Source of the DNA: CAIOSQ01 sp964434345
GTDB lineage: Bacteria > Pseudomonadota > Alphaproteobacteria > CACIAM-22H2
Assembly (NCBI GenBank): GCA_964434345.1
Contig: CAYSUY010000120.1
Span: 1-12,403 of the forward strand
Reading direction: 5' to 3'
Length of the DNA stretch: 12,403 bases
Position numbers and translations under genes: made by a program. Position 1 is the first letter of the stretch. Every line of letters begins with the position of its first letter. The notes under the pieces are model-generated. The model did no database searches, had not been told where the DNA came from, and saw only the letters and a program-made list of their open reading frames with translations. Shown here piece after piece: positions 1-6,518 of this stretch.

Positions 1-699
1 GGATTCACGCGACGTCAGCCGATACGGGCCGGTGCCGTTGGTGTTGCGGACGGTGAACATCTCCTCGCGCTCGCGGGTGTTCTGCGGGCGGAGGGCGTTG
101 TTCTTCTCGGACCACTCCTTGTCCATCATGAACACCGACGAGAGCTTGTCGGGCAGGATCGGATCGGGGATGCGGGTCACGATGTCGACCGTGTGGTCAT
201 CGACGCGCACGGCATCGGCGACGGTGTCGACGTAGATGCTGTAATTCGACGTCGGCAGCAGCGCGCGCTTGATGGAGAACACGACGTCGTCGGCATTGAA
301 ATCCGACCCGTCGTGGAACTTCACGCCACGGCGGAGCTGGAAACGCCAGCGGTTCGGCTCGACCGACTGCCACGACGTGGCGAGGCCGGGGATCATCTCC
401 AGCTTCTTGCCGCGCAGGATCAAGGGCTCGTAGATCTGGCGCAGGATCAGGGTGACCTGACCGGCGTTCTGCGAGTGCGGGTCGAGGGTGTTCGCGTCGC
501 CGGACACCGAGAAGCCAGCGGTCCAAACCGCGGTCGACTCGGCGTGGTTGCTCGGAACTACTGCGGAACACCCGCGAAGTCGGCGGGGGCAGGTTCCGAG
601 CAAATCTCGGGCTGTCGGCTTCGCCTCGGCTGCCGCGACCAGACCGATCGCCATGGCGCCAGCCAGCAGGGCGGCGCGATACGCACGCTTCAGGGACAT
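1..699 (-). CDS. ABC transporter substrate-binding protein, family 5 (N-terminal part, runs off left edge)
   Basis: This is the periplasmic solute-binding subunit of a dipeptide/oligopeptide-type ABC importer; 233 residues are visible and the C-terminal majority lies outside the window (the family usually has about 500-540). The start is ATG with GGAGG (707-711) seven bases upstream. Residues 1-26 form a classic signal peptide: a basic start (SLKRAYR), a hydrophobic core, and an AAAEA cleavage region. The SBP_bac_5 fold is recognisable from residue 66 (GDANTLDPHSQN), through IYEPLI, the block ending RRGVKFHDGSDFNADDVVFSIKR (roughly residues 108-130), and NGTGPYRL near the edge. Residues 27-62 do not resemble the family: the first beta strand normally follows the signal peptide directly. 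This stretch has two cysteines (37, 44) and AT-ending codons, and contains the palindrome at 548-603. Permease and ATPase genes are not visible. The substrate cannot be told from this fragment. Confidence 0.93.
   Translation of the reverse strand, partial: MSLKRAYRAALLAGAMAIGLVAAAEAKPTARDLLGTCPRRLRGCSAVVPSNHAESTAVWTAGFSVSGDANTLDPHSQNAGQVTLILRQIYEPLILRGKKLEMIPGLATSWQSVEPNRWRFQLRRGVKFHDGSDFNADDVVFSIKRALLPTSNYSIYVDTVADAVRVDDHTVDIVTRIPDPILPDKLSSVFMMDKEWSEKNNALRPQNTREREEMFTVRNTNGTGPYRLTSRES
548..603. repeat. 56-bp palindromic element inserted in frame in the transporter gene
   Basis: Two perfect 11-bp inverted arms, TTGCTCGGAAC (548-558) and GTTCCGAGCAA (593-603), enclose 34 bases. The interior pairs further: CTGC (561-564) with GCAG (589-592), and CCCGC (571-575) with GCGGG (583-587). 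This gives about 20 bp of stem with small bulges and a 7-base loop (576-582). Read on the minus strand it fills residues 33-51 of the substrate-binding protein without a stop. The codons there (CGA, CTT, TGT, GCA, GTA, GTT) contrast with the G/C-ending codons on either side. No clear target-site duplication is seen, and there is no second copy in the window. Confidence 0.7.
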
Positions 700-779
700 C
701 GTTACGCCTCCATCTGAACGGCCCGGCCGCTTGGTGCGGTGCCGCCGGTGGGGATCCGACGGTCCGGGCATCGCCCTGT

Positions 780-808
780 GACGTAGCGGCAGGCCCCCCG
801 GGTGTCAA
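780..808 (-). promoter_or_regulatory. Candidate sigma-70-type promoter of the substrate-binding protein gene
   Basis: Read on the minus strand, a perfect TTGACA -35 box (808-803) is followed by 17 bases and then TACGTC (785-780). The -35 and spacing are ideal, but the -10 matches consensus at only two positions, so the promoter may need an activator. Transcription would begin near 773, leaving a leader of about 74 bases before the ATG at 699. Confidence 0.45.
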
Positions 809-859
809 CGGATCCCGGATTGCTTTCCTGCGGCTCTGGCCCCGCCCATGCCGGCTGTC

Positions 860-875
860 TATGATCCGCCGATCA
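860..875 (+). promoter_or_regulatory. Candidate -10 box with overlapping inverted repeat upstream of the aminotransferase
   Basis: TATGAT (860-865) matches the -10 consensus at five of six positions and lies 28 bases before the aminotransferase ATG at 894. No good -35 is visible 16-18 bases upstream. A perfect short inverted repeat, TGATC-CGCC-GATCA (862-875), overlaps the -10 and the expected start of transcription, where a repressor would act. The Shine-Dalgarno AGGAG follows at 882-886. The rest of the 700-893 gap shows no gene. Confidence 0.35.
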
Positions 876-893
876 GTCACCAGGAGACACGAC

Positions 894-2288
894 ATGACCG
901 TGCGCCCGAATTCGCTCCAGGCCCGCGACGTGGCCGCCTTCATCCATCCCTATACCAATCTCAAGGCGCACGAGACGGGCGGACCGATGGTCATCAAGCG
1001 CGGCCGCGGCATCCATGTCTACGACGACGATGGAAAGGAATACATCGAGGGTCTCGCGAGCCTCTGGTACGCGTCGCTCGGCTTCGACGAGGAACGCCTG
1101 ATCGAGGCCGCGATGCGCCAGATGCGCGAGCTGCCGACCTATCACGTCTTCGCCAGCAAGTCGCACGAGCCGGGCATCGAACTCGCCGAGCGCCTGGTCA
1201 AGGCGGCCCCGGTGCCGATGTCCAAGGCGTTTTTCGCCAGCTCCGGATCGGAGGCCAACGACACCGCCGTCAAGATCATCTGGTACTACCACAACGCCAT
1301 CGGCAAGCCGCGCAAGAAGAAGATCATCTCGCGGCTGCGCGGCTATCACGGCGTCACCGTCGCCACGGCGAGCCTGACCGGCCTGCCCGCGAACCATCGC
1401 GATTTCGACCTGCCGATCGCGAATGTCCTGCACACCTCCTGCCCGAGCCATTTCAACTTCGCGCATCCCGGCGAGAGCGAAGAGGAGTTCGCGACGCGCT
1501 GCGCCGACGAACTCGAGGCGCTGATCCTGCGCGAGGATCCCGAGACGGTCGCCGCCTTCATCGCCGAGCCGATCATGGGCGCGGGCGGGGTGATCGTTCC
1601 GCCGCCGACCTATTTCGCGAAGATCCAGGCGGTCCTCCGCCGCCACGACGTGCTCTTCGTCGCCGACGAGGTGATCTGCGGCTTCGGACGAACCGGCAAC
1701 ATGTGGGGCAGCCAGACCTTCGATCTCAAGCCCGACATGATGTCGATGGCGAAGGCGCTGACCTCCGGCTACATCCCGCTCTCGGCGCTGCTGGTCAACG
1801 AGAAGATCTATCGCGGACTGGTCAGCCAGTCCGAGAAGATCGGCCTCTTCGGTCACGGCAACACCTATGCCGCCCACCCCGTCGGCGCCGCCGTCGCCGT
1901 GGAGACGCTCAAGATCTACGAGGAGCGCAACATCGTCGAGCATACGCGCAAGGTCGGCGCCTTCATGCAGGCCGAGCTGCGCAAGCTGGTCGACCATCCG
2001 CTGGTGGGCGAGGTCCAGGGCGCCGGACTGATCGCCGGCATGCAGCTCGTGCCGTCGAAGACCCAGCGCGGCAATTTCGAGCCCAAGGAAGGCGTGTCAG
2101 CCTATTTCGCCAAGCGCGCCGAGGCGCATGGCCTGATCTGCCGCGGCCTGTTCGGCGACCGCGTCGCGCTCTGCCCGCCGCTGATCATCACCGAGGCGCA
2201 GACCGCCGAGATGCTGCGGCGCTTCACGGCGGCGCTCGACGACACCTACGCGATGGTCCGCGACCGCGGTCTGCTCAAGGCCGCCTGA
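894..2288 (+). CDS. Class III PLP-dependent aminotransferase (omega-amino acid/amine:pyruvate type)
   Basis: A 464-residue fold-type I aminotransferase that should move an amino group from an omega-amino acid, amine or polyamine to pyruvate or a similar acceptor, in the cytoplasm. Visible class III hallmarks are the early HPYTNLK and GIHVYDDDGKEYIEG blocks, SSGSEAND in the phosphate-binding region, RGYHG, the PLP-contacting Asp258 in ADEVICGFGRTG, and the Schiff-base Lys287 in SMAKALTSGYIPLSA. Length is normal for the family. ATG at 894 is chosen because AGGAG (882-886) sits seven bases before it; an in-frame extension to 861 has no such signal. The closest relatives I recall are taurine/putrescine:pyruvate and broad omega-transaminases, but substrate cannot be assigned from sequence alone. 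It is divergent from a peptide-type transporter gene and 23 bases upstream of a PadR regulator, consistent with an amine catabolic role (inference). Confidence 0.93.
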   Translation: MTVRPNSLQARDVAAFIHPYTNLKAHETGGPMVIKRGRGIHVYDDDGKEYIEGLASLWYASLGFDEERLIEAAMRQMRELPTYHVFASKSHEPGIELAERLVKAAPVPMSKAFFASSGSEANDTAVKIIWYYHNAIGKPRKKKIISRLRGYHGVTVATASLTGLPANHRDFDLPIANVLHTSCPSHFNFAHPGESEEEFATRCADELEALILREDPETVAAFIAEPIMGAGGVIVPPPTYFAKIQAVLRRHDVLFVADEVICGFGRTGNMWGSQTFDLKPDMMSMAKALTSGYIPLSALLVNEKIYRGLVSQSEKIGLFGHGNTYAAHPVGAAVAVETLKIYEERNIVEHTRKVGAFMQAELRKLVDHPLVGEVQGAGLIAGMQLVPSKTQRGNFEPKEGVSAYFAKRAEAHGLICRGLFGDRVALCPPLIITEAQTAEMLRRFTAALDDTYAMVRDRGLLKAA

Positions 2289-2311
2289 GCGCCCGGGCTG
2301 GCGATGCGGCC

Positions 2312-2872
2312 ATGCCGCATTTCAAGGACCAGTCGCTGATCCCCCAGGAGGCCGTGCGGCTCTGCGCCCTCGGCCTCCTGACGGAACGCGACCGCAGCCT
2401 CGGCGACCTCGCGGTCGAGGTCCGGCGCTTCGTGTCGCGCATGCTCGGGCCCAGCCTCGACATCCTGGGCACGTCGATCGAGGCCTTGCGCTATCAGGGG
2501 CTCGTCGAGCCGCTCGGCGCGCGGGCAGCGCCCGGCCAGAGCCTCACCGGCGACACGCTCCTGCGGATCTCCGGCGCGGGCCGGGACGAGTTCCGGACCC
2601 TGATCACCAGCCCGGTCCGCGGCCAGATGACGGATCTGTCCCGGCTCGTCGTCGCCCTCAAGCTGCGATTTCTGGCGGCCCTCGATCCCGACGAGCGCCG
2701 CGCCGAACTCGAGCAACTCCTGTCCGCCAGCGAACAGGATCTTGCCCGGCTGCGCGATCTCGCGGCCCAGCACGGCGCGGCGGAGGATCTCCTGGGCGAC
2801 TGGCTCGCCCAGGACATCGCCCAGACCGAGCGGCGCATCGCGTGGTACCGGGCGCGGATCGGCCTGATCTGA
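2312..2872 (+). CDS. PadR-family winged-helix transcriptional regulator
   Basis: This 186-residue cytoplasmic protein has a PadR-type winged-helix DNA-binding domain at about residues 12-95. It includes the ALGLLTE first-helix motif, the LGPSLDILGTSIEALRYQGLVEPL recognition region (roughly 45-68) and the wing strand LLRISGAGRDEF. A C-terminal helical dimerisation region (about 105-186) is rich in charged leucine heptads. PadR proteins are usually ligand-responsive repressors. The gene starts 23 bases after the aminotransferase stop on the same strand, so it is probably co-transcribed and could control that gene and the divergent transporter gene (inference). No strong Shine-Dalgarno precedes the ATG, which suggests translation coupled to the upstream gene. 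Alternative in-frame starts are not better supported. Confidence 0.8.
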   Translation: MPHFKDQSLIPQEAVRLCALGLLTERDRSLGDLAVEVRRFVSRMLGPSLDILGTSIEALRYQGLVEPLGARAAPGQSLTGDTLLRISGAGRDEFRTLITSPVRGQMTDLSRLVVALKLRFLAALDPDERRAELEQLLSASEQDLARLRDLAAQHGAAEDLLGDWLAQDIAQTERRIAWYRARIGLI

Positions 2873-2886
2873 ACCCTCGGGCGGCC

Positions 2887-2901
2887 CGGCCGGACCGGCC
2901 G
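2887..2901. terminator. Compact GC-rich inverted repeat between convergent genes, possible bidirectional terminator
   Basis: CGGCCGG-A-CCGGCCG is a perfect 7+1+7 inverted repeat (a 5-bp hairpin with a 5-base loop once sterics are allowed). It fills most of the 29-bp gap between the PadR and SDR genes, which end facing each other. There is no T tract on either strand, so it is not a canonical intrinsic terminator. Confidence 0.35.
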
Positions 2902-3663
2902 TCAGTAGAGGTGCTGGCCGCCGGTGACGAAGATCTCGCTGCCCGTCACATAGCCGAAATCGGCGTCGCAGAGCCGGTAGATCACCCCGGCCACCTCGTC
3001 GGTCGTGCCCATGCGATGCATCGGGATGCGTGCGATCAGCGGCTCGTAATCGGCCGAAATCATCTCGGTCTCGATCTCGCCCGGCGCGACCGCGTTGACG
3101 CGGATGCCGAGCGGCGCCAGTTCACCGGCCATCTCGCGCGTCAGGGCCGAAAGCGCGGCCTTCGACGTCGAATAGGCCGACCCCGCGAAGGGATGGATGG
3201 CGTGACCGGCGATCGAGGTCACGTTGACGATCGCCCCCTTGCCCTTGGCGAGCGCGGCGGCGAAGCCGCGGGCGAGTGCGATCGGCGCATAGAAATTCAG
3301 TTCGAAGACGCTGCGCCAGTCCTCCAGCGGCCCGTGCAGCACGCCAAGCCGCTCCTTGTAGCCGGTCTTCGGGCTCACGCCGGCGTTGTTGACCAGCGCA
3401 TGGAGGGGGTCATCGCCGAACCGGGCGTCGATCTCCGCCACCAGCCGGTCACGATCCGCCGGAACCGACAGGTCGGCGGTGACGTGCAGGCTCCAGCGCG
3501 GATCGCGGCCGCATTCGGGCGGCGGCGCCTCGCGGCTGACCGTGACCACCTCCCAGCCTTCGCGCATGAAGCGCTTGACGGTCGCGTGGCCTATGCCGCG
3601 CGACGCGCCGGTGAGGACAAGCCGCCGCGCGGGCCGACCGTCCGCGCCTGATGCCGACACCAC
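2902..3663 (-). CDS. Short-chain dehydrogenase/reductase (SDR), classical type
   Basis: A 253-residue NAD(P)-dependent oxidoreductase of the classical SDR family, of typical length (about 250). The nucleotide-binding motif TGASRGIG is at residues 18-25, NNAG at 92-95, and the active-site set is Asn123, Ser150, Tyr164 and Lys168 (YSTSK). PGEIETEM follows in the substrate/cofactor loop, and the C-terminal part is FabG-like (VTGSEIFVTGGQ). Arg44 after the second beta strand suggests NADP(H) preference (inference). The start is one of two adjacent GTG codons (3663 or 3660); the ATG-less N-terminus overlaps a GAGG in TGAGGTGGTG, so the exact start is uncertain. It begins one base after the stop of the small hypothetical gene and is the last gene of the minus-strand cluster. 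Substrate is unknown. Confidence 0.9.
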   Translation of the reverse strand: MVSASGADGRPARRLVLTGASRGIGHATVKRFMREGWEVVTVSREAPPPECGRDPRWSLHVTADLSVPADRDRLVAEIDARFGDDPLHALVNNAGVSPKTGYKERLGVLHGPLEDWRSVFELNFYAPIALARGFAAALAKGKGAIVNVTSIAGHAIHPFAGSAYSTSKAALSALTREMAGELAPLGIRVNAVAPGEIETEMISADYEPLIARIPMHRMGTTDEVAGVIYRLCDADFGYVTGSEIFVTGGQHLY

Positions 3664-3664
3664 C

Positions 3665-4030
3665 TCAGCCGGTCACGGAGACGACGCGGAAGGGCCGCGT
3701 CACCCCGTCATGCTCGGTGATCGACACGTACTCCCCGGGCAGGAAACTGTGGCGATCGAACTTGAAGATCGGCTCGTCGTCCTCGGTCCCCGGCGCGTAG
3801 GAGAACACCCATTTGCCGCCACGCGTGTGGAGCAGTTCGCCGCTCTCCTCCGCCGCGTCGCGCCAGAAGCGGCGCACCGTGCAGCGAGCCCGGCTTGCGC
3901 GCCAGGCGGCGGCGTCGAGACGCCCCTGCCCGTCCAGCGGCGCGATGAACTCGTAGCCGCACTCCGGATCGCCGTCCGGAGCTTGCGGCGTGCGCGCCAG
4001 CTCCAGGCGGATGCTTTGCAAACGCGACAT
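3665..4030 (-). CDS. Small conserved hypothetical protein
   Basis: A 121-residue soluble protein, acidic in its central part, with no signal peptide or membrane segment. Recognisable blocks are GYEFIAPLDGQGRLDAAAW (about 25-43), CTVRRFW, HTRGGKWVFSY and the C-terminal FLPGEYVSITEHDG followed by FRVVSV, which look like a mostly beta fold. I recall similar uncharacterised proteins in alphaproteobacteria but know no function. The start is ATG at 4030 rather than a TTG at 4042, because GAGG in TTGAGG lies about seven bases upstream; that Shine-Dalgarno overlaps the stop codon of the universal stress protein gene. The gene is separated by 8 and 1 bases from its neighbours, so it is almost certainly translated in an operon with them. 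Confidence 0.85.
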   Translation of the reverse strand: MSRLQSIRLELARTPQAPDGDPECGYEFIAPLDGQGRLDAAAWRASRARCTVRRFWRDAAEESGELLHTRGGKWVFSYAPGTEDDEPIFKFDRHSFLPGEYVSITEHDGVTRPFRVVSVTG

Positions 4031-4038
4031 GACCGACC

Positions 4039-4902
4039 TCAATGCGCCATCAGGACGGGGATGGTGGCGTGGCGGATGACATGGGCGGTCACCCCACCGA
4101 AGATCATCTGGCGCAGGCGGTTATGGGTGTACCCGCCCATCACCAGCAGCGCCGCGTCGACGGCCTCGCACTCGGCCACGATCGCCTGCGCGGCCGGGCG
4201 TCCCTTGCCCGAGGCAAGACGGACATTGGCGCCGATCCGGTGCCAGGCGAGGTAACGGACGACCGCGTCGGCGTCGGGCGTGTTGGCCGATTCCTCGACC
4301 GCGACGACGTGGACGCTCTTCGCCTGCTGCAGGAAGGGCAGACCGGCCTGGACCGCCCGGGAGGATTCGGCGCTGCCGTTCCAGGCGACGACGACCGAGC
4401 CGCTGTCGTTCGTCTTGTAGCCGATCGGCGCCATCATGACCGGCCGGCCGGTGTCGAGCAGCGCGGCCTCGAAGGCGAGCATGGCCGCGACGCTGCCGCC
4501 CTCGCCGGGCTCCGCGACGATGGTCATGTCCGCGAGGCGACCGAGCCGCGCGATCCACTTGTCCTCGGCGCCGGCCTCCAGGCGCAGCGCACAGGACGGC
4601 TGCTCGACCACGCCGGGCGTCGGCGCCAGCGACAGGCCGGACTGCGCCTGCCAGGCCTCGAAATTCGCGCGCGCGCGGGCGGCGCGGGTGTCGGAGTCGC
4701 GCTCCGCGCTGACCATCACCTGATCGATCAGGGCAGGCGACGCGCCTTCGCCGAGATAGGGCATGCTCTCGCGCGGGTCGGCTTTGGCGTGGAACACGTC
4801 GACATGCGCCGCGAAACGACGCGCGATCCGCGCGGCCAGCGTCAGGCTGGCCATATCGCTGTCGGTGCCGCCGATCGGCGCCAGGATAGACTTGAACTGC
4901 AT
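4039..4902 (-). CDS. Universal stress protein with two UspA domains
   Basis: A 287-residue cytoplasmic protein with two tandem Usp domains (about 1-145 and 155-287), each near the usual 140 residues. The first begins FKSILAPIGG and the second at SGSVVVAWNGSAESSRAV. The second domain ends in MGGYTHNRLRQMIFGGVT, which corresponds to the glycine-rich nucleotide-binding loop G-x2-G-x9-G-(S/T) in degenerate form, followed by the typical IPVLMAH terminus. The first domain lacks a clear copy of that loop. Usp proteins are induced by starvation and other stresses, often binding ATP; the partner here is unknown. The ATG at 4902 is preceded by GGGGGAGAGG, a strong ribosome-binding site. A 68-bp gap separates it from the kinase gene upstream, the widest in this cluster, so an internal promoter is possible. 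Confidence 0.92.
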   Translation of the reverse strand: MQFKSILAPIGGTDSDMASLTLAARIARRFAAHVDVFHAKADPRESMPYLGEGASPALIDQVMVSAERDSDTRAARARANFEAWQAQSGLSLAPTPGVVEQPSCALRLEAGAEDKWIARLGRLADMTIVAEPGEGGSVAAMLAFEAALLDTGRPVMMAPIGYKTNDSGSVVVAWNGSAESSRAVQAGLPFLQQAKSVHVVAVEESANTPDADAVVRYLAWHRIGANVRLASGKGRPAAQAIVAECEAVDAALLVMGGYTHNRLRQMIFGGVTAHVIRHATIPVLMAH

Positions 4903-4970
4903 CGGCCTCTCCCCCGATAGGCGCGGCACCGCGGGTCGCTCGTGCCGATCCATCCGCCCATCGCTGCGTT

Positions 4971-6518
4971 CTATCGTGACATGGCGATCCGCGCCCGCGC
5001 CAGCACCTGCGACGGCTCGCCGCGGGCATCGACCCGGTGCCAGTCGTCGAGGCCGCCGGGATCCCTGGCCAGCTGGCTGTCGAGCACGGCGACGGTGGCG
5101 TCCGAGGCATCGCCCCGCCGCCCGGCGATGCGGGTCGCGGCGACATCGCGCCCGGCCTCGAGCCACATCCCGTCGAAGCGGCACCCGGCCGCGGCCGCCA
5201 CGGCCGCCGCGGCCGCGCGCTCCTCCGGGCGACCGAACACGGCGTCGAGCACCACCGGGTAACCTGCGTGGAGGATCGCCGCGGCCCGCGCCATCAGCGC
5301 CGCATAGACGCGTGCCGTCGCCGCCACGCCGTACTGATCCGGGCCGAGCGGCGTCGATGGATCCACGCCGGCGAGTTCCTTGCGTATCGCGTCGCTGCGC
5401 AGGATCACGGCCCCCGGCGCCGTCGCGCCCAGACCAGGCGCGAGGCCGCGCGCCAGCGTCGACTTGCCGGTCCCCGAGACGCCGCCGACGGCGACCAGGC
5501 GCGGCGCCGGACGCGCGAGGAATTCGGCGATGGCGGCGAGGTGTCGCCGGGCATCGGCCTCAATGCCGGCGCGGCGTCCCGCGTCGGTCTGCGCGCGCGA
5601 CGCCGCGGCGCGTGTATGGGCGCGGATCCCCGCGCGCAAGGCGAGCATCAGCGGCAGCGCCGCGAGGCCCGCATCCTCGGGATGGATCTCCAGATAGGCG
5701 TTGAGCGCCGCGTTCGCGTGTTCGCGCGAGGCGCGCAGTTCGAGGTCCATGAGCAGGAAGGCGAGGTCGAAGAGAGTGTCGACGCATGCGATCGCCGGAT
5801 TGAACTCGATGGCGTCGAAGGGCACCGGTTCGCCGTCGAACAGGCAGACATTGCCGAGATGGAGATCGCCGTGGCAGTGCCGCACCGCGCCGTCGCGCGC
5901 GCGGCGGTCGAGCAGCGCGGCGACGCGCTCCAGCGCTCCGGCACAGGCCTGATCCGCGGCGGCGGCCATGTGCGGATCGAGGAGATCGGGCCTGGCCGCG
6001 TATTCGCGCCGGTTCTCGGCGACGACGGCGGCGAGGCCGGCAGCCCCGCCCCATCCCGGCTCCGGCGCCTGCGCGCCGTGGAACCGCGCCACGACCGCCG
6101 CCAGACGGCGCACCAGCGGCAGGTCGAGGGCACCCCGCGCCGCCAGCGCGTCGAACTCGGACCCCGCCGGGAAACGGCGCATCTCGACGACCCAGTCGAG
6201 GGCCTCGTCCGCGCCGGCCGCGGCCTCGGGAACCAGGGCGAGCGCGCCGCCGCGCCGCACGATCGCGGCCACGCCGAGATAAAGCGCGGCGGCGGTCCGG
6301 CGATTGACCGAGAGTTCGGCGCGGCACATCTCCCGTCGGCGCGCGACGGTCGAGAAATCCATGTAGGAAAAGGCGACGGCACGCTTGAGCTTGTAGGCGC
6401 GCTCGCCGGCGAGGAAGACGACCGAGCCGTGCGTGTCGATGCGACGCGGCACGGTGCCGCCATGCAGGGCGGGGTCGGACAGGAACGCGAGGACCTCGTC
6501 CTGCGCGCCGCCCGTCAT
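4971..6518 (-). CDS. Fused APH-like kinase and P-loop ATPase/kinase
   Basis: A 515-residue protein joining two phosphotransfer domains. Residues about 30-320 form an aminoglycoside-phosphotransferase/choline-kinase-like domain with the Brenner motif HGDLHLGN (216-223, catalytic-type Asp218) and a metal-binding FDAIEFN segment after it. Residues about 335-515 form a P-loop kinase domain with Walker A GGVSGTGKST (345-354, Lys352), the following LRSDAIRKEL helix seen in zeta-toxin/gluconate-kinase-like proteins, and a VVLDAVFG strand acting as a Walker B equivalent. The pairing is a known but functionally uncharacterised architecture (COG2187 with COG0645 type). The substrate is unknown, and the APH similarity does not imply antibiotic resistance. 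Its ATG overlaps the stop of the upstream cation-efflux gene (ATGA), indicating translational coupling. It has an alanine-rich stretch near residues 434-445 from GCC/GCG runs. Confidence 0.9.
   Translation of the reverse strand: MTGGAQDEVLAFLSDPALHGGTVPRRIDTHGSVVFLAGERAYKLKRAVAFSYMDFSTVARRREMCRAELSVNRRTAAALYLGVAAIVRRGGALALVPEAAAGADEALDWVVEMRRFPAGSEFDALAARGALDLPLVRRLAAVVARFHGAQAPEPGWGGAAGLAAVVAENRREYAARPDLLDPHMAAAADQACAGALERVAALLDRRARDGAVRHCHGDLHLGNVCLFDGEPVPFDAIEFNPAIACVDTLFDLAFLLMDLELRASREHANAALNAYLEIHPEDAGLAALPLMLALRAGIRAHTRAAASRAQTDAGRRAGIEADARRHLAAIAEFLARPAPRLVAVGGVSGTGKSTLARGLAPGLGATAPGAVILRSDAIRKELAGVDPSTPLGPDQYGVAATARVYAALMARAAAILHAGYPVVLDAVFGRPEERAAAAAVAAAAGCRFDGMWLEAGRDVAATRIAGRRGDASDATVAVLDSQLARDPGGLDDWHRVDARGEPSQVLARARIAMSR

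Noticed and set aside
500..660. Possible frameshift in the N-terminal region of the substrate-binding protein.
   Set aside because: The frame stays open from signal peptide to family core, and neither other frame restores a better family match. An in-frame palindromic insert explains the oddity more simply.
848..2311. Upstream extension of the PadR frame through the whole aminotransferase gene.
   Set aside because: The extension is an out-of-frame reading of a well-supported gene; PadR similarity begins only after the ATG at 2312.
4903..4970. Small inverted repeat CGCGG-CA-CCGCG (4922-4933) upstream of the universal stress protein gene as a terminator.
   Set aside because: The two-base loop is too short, there is no T tract, and downstream genes on the same strand follow closely.
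5189..5219. GCC/GCG run with palindromic look inside the kinase gene.
   Set aside because: It simply encodes an alanine-rich helix (AAAAAVAAAAG) in a GC-rich genome.
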